64,000 nucleotides of DNA, from positions 1 through 64,000 of the forward strand of contig CAJQUW010007445.1 in NCBI GenBank assembly GCA_907163375.1. The letters run 5' to 3'. Shown one piece after another: positions 63,661 through 64,000 of this stretch (position 1 is the stretch's first letter; every line of letters starts with the position of its first letter). The stretch is from Prostheceraeus crozeri. Its lineage: Eukaryota > Platyhelminthes > Polycladida > Euryleptidae. Under the pieces are notes generated by a model, which was not told the DNA's origin, ran no database searches, and was given only the letters and a program-made list of their open reading frames with translations. The position numbers were made by a program, and so were the translations under genes.

Positions 63661-64000
63661 GGTTGTGCTGCACTTGTTTCATTTCAGATTATAAAGAAGT
63701 GCCACACTGAATTAGAAGATGTATTGAAAAATTTAAAAAGACAAGTTTTAAGTCACGACGTTTCGGGTGATGCTGCCACAATAATAGCATTCGAGTGATG
63801 AACCATTATCAAATGTGGAATGGAATGAACGTGGACAGAATGCGAAGCTTCAATCTAGTTTCATTTCGCTTCAGTTGTTGACGAAGTGTTTTATTGCGTC
63901 TTGTTAGTCGAACATTGAGTTTGTGCCGTTGAAAAACGCGTTTTATCCGTGAGTAACATTGTCTGAAATATACGAAAAAGGGAAATATAGACCATTTTTT
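63661..64000. other. Upstream flank of the PLE fragment
   Basis: On the minus strand CCCGAAACGTCGTGAC at about 63749-63764 looks like the 3' half of a PLE hammerhead (GAAAC-GTC with self-complementary ACGT), but no CTGATGA box lies upstream at a usable distance. At most a decayed ribozyme. Confidence 0.25.

Overview
The window is metazoan nuclear DNA, AT-rich and full of mobile elements. It has short spliceosomal introns, TATA boxes, AATAAA signals, a tRNA-derived SINE, Penelope-like, LINE, hAT and Harbinger-like fragments. A marine or other invertebrate host is plausible but cannot be named from sequence alone.

Bases 1-42308 hold two copies of one Polinton/Maverick (adintovirus-like) DNA virus element, arranged as a huge inverted repeat centred on a 15-nt G-rich spacer at 21319-21333. 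The hallmark genes are a protein-primed family B DNA polymerase with zinc fingers, a chromodomain integrase of retroviral type, an FtsK/HerA-like packaging ATPase, an adenain-like protease and a major capsid protein. The right arm (21334-42308) is the better copy. The left arm is near-identical across about 4700-17600 but riddled with indels in 800-4700 and 17900-20400. Each arm is intact in places where the other is frameshifted.

Order in the right arm, from centre outward: a coiled-coil gene and two small TATA-driven genes, each followed by a copy of a ~145-bp repeat; a small minus-strand gene; the spliced polymerase gene (+); two paralogous minus-strand genes with a GEWEVG-type N-terminus; a plus-strand cassette of two PC4-like paralogues and a TATA-binding-protein homologue; then a compact minus-strand block (protease, capsid, basic core-like protein, integrase, unknown, ATPase, membrane-active-like protein, RING protein, unknown, putative DEDD-type nuclease, and a spliced outermost gene).

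The most striking content is a possible virus-owned transcription system. A full two-repeat TBP homologue sits beside PC4-like proteins. The polymerase gene and the outermost gene share one core-promoter layout (TATA box, 35 nt, then a matched ~24-bp block). Both carry only their ATG in exon 1 and splice it to an acceptor followed by a Met-Ala-Ser reading frame.

From 42309 on is element terminus and host-like DNA. It holds G-run repeats, a tRNA-headed SINE that runs directly into a hammerhead ribozyme with a second inverted hammerhead nearby, two Penelope GIY-YIG fragments, a Harbinger-like element with a 3-bp duplication, three LINE copies (one with a long open ORF2), a fold-back element, and hAT/BED remnants. 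Long stretches show nothing recognisable.
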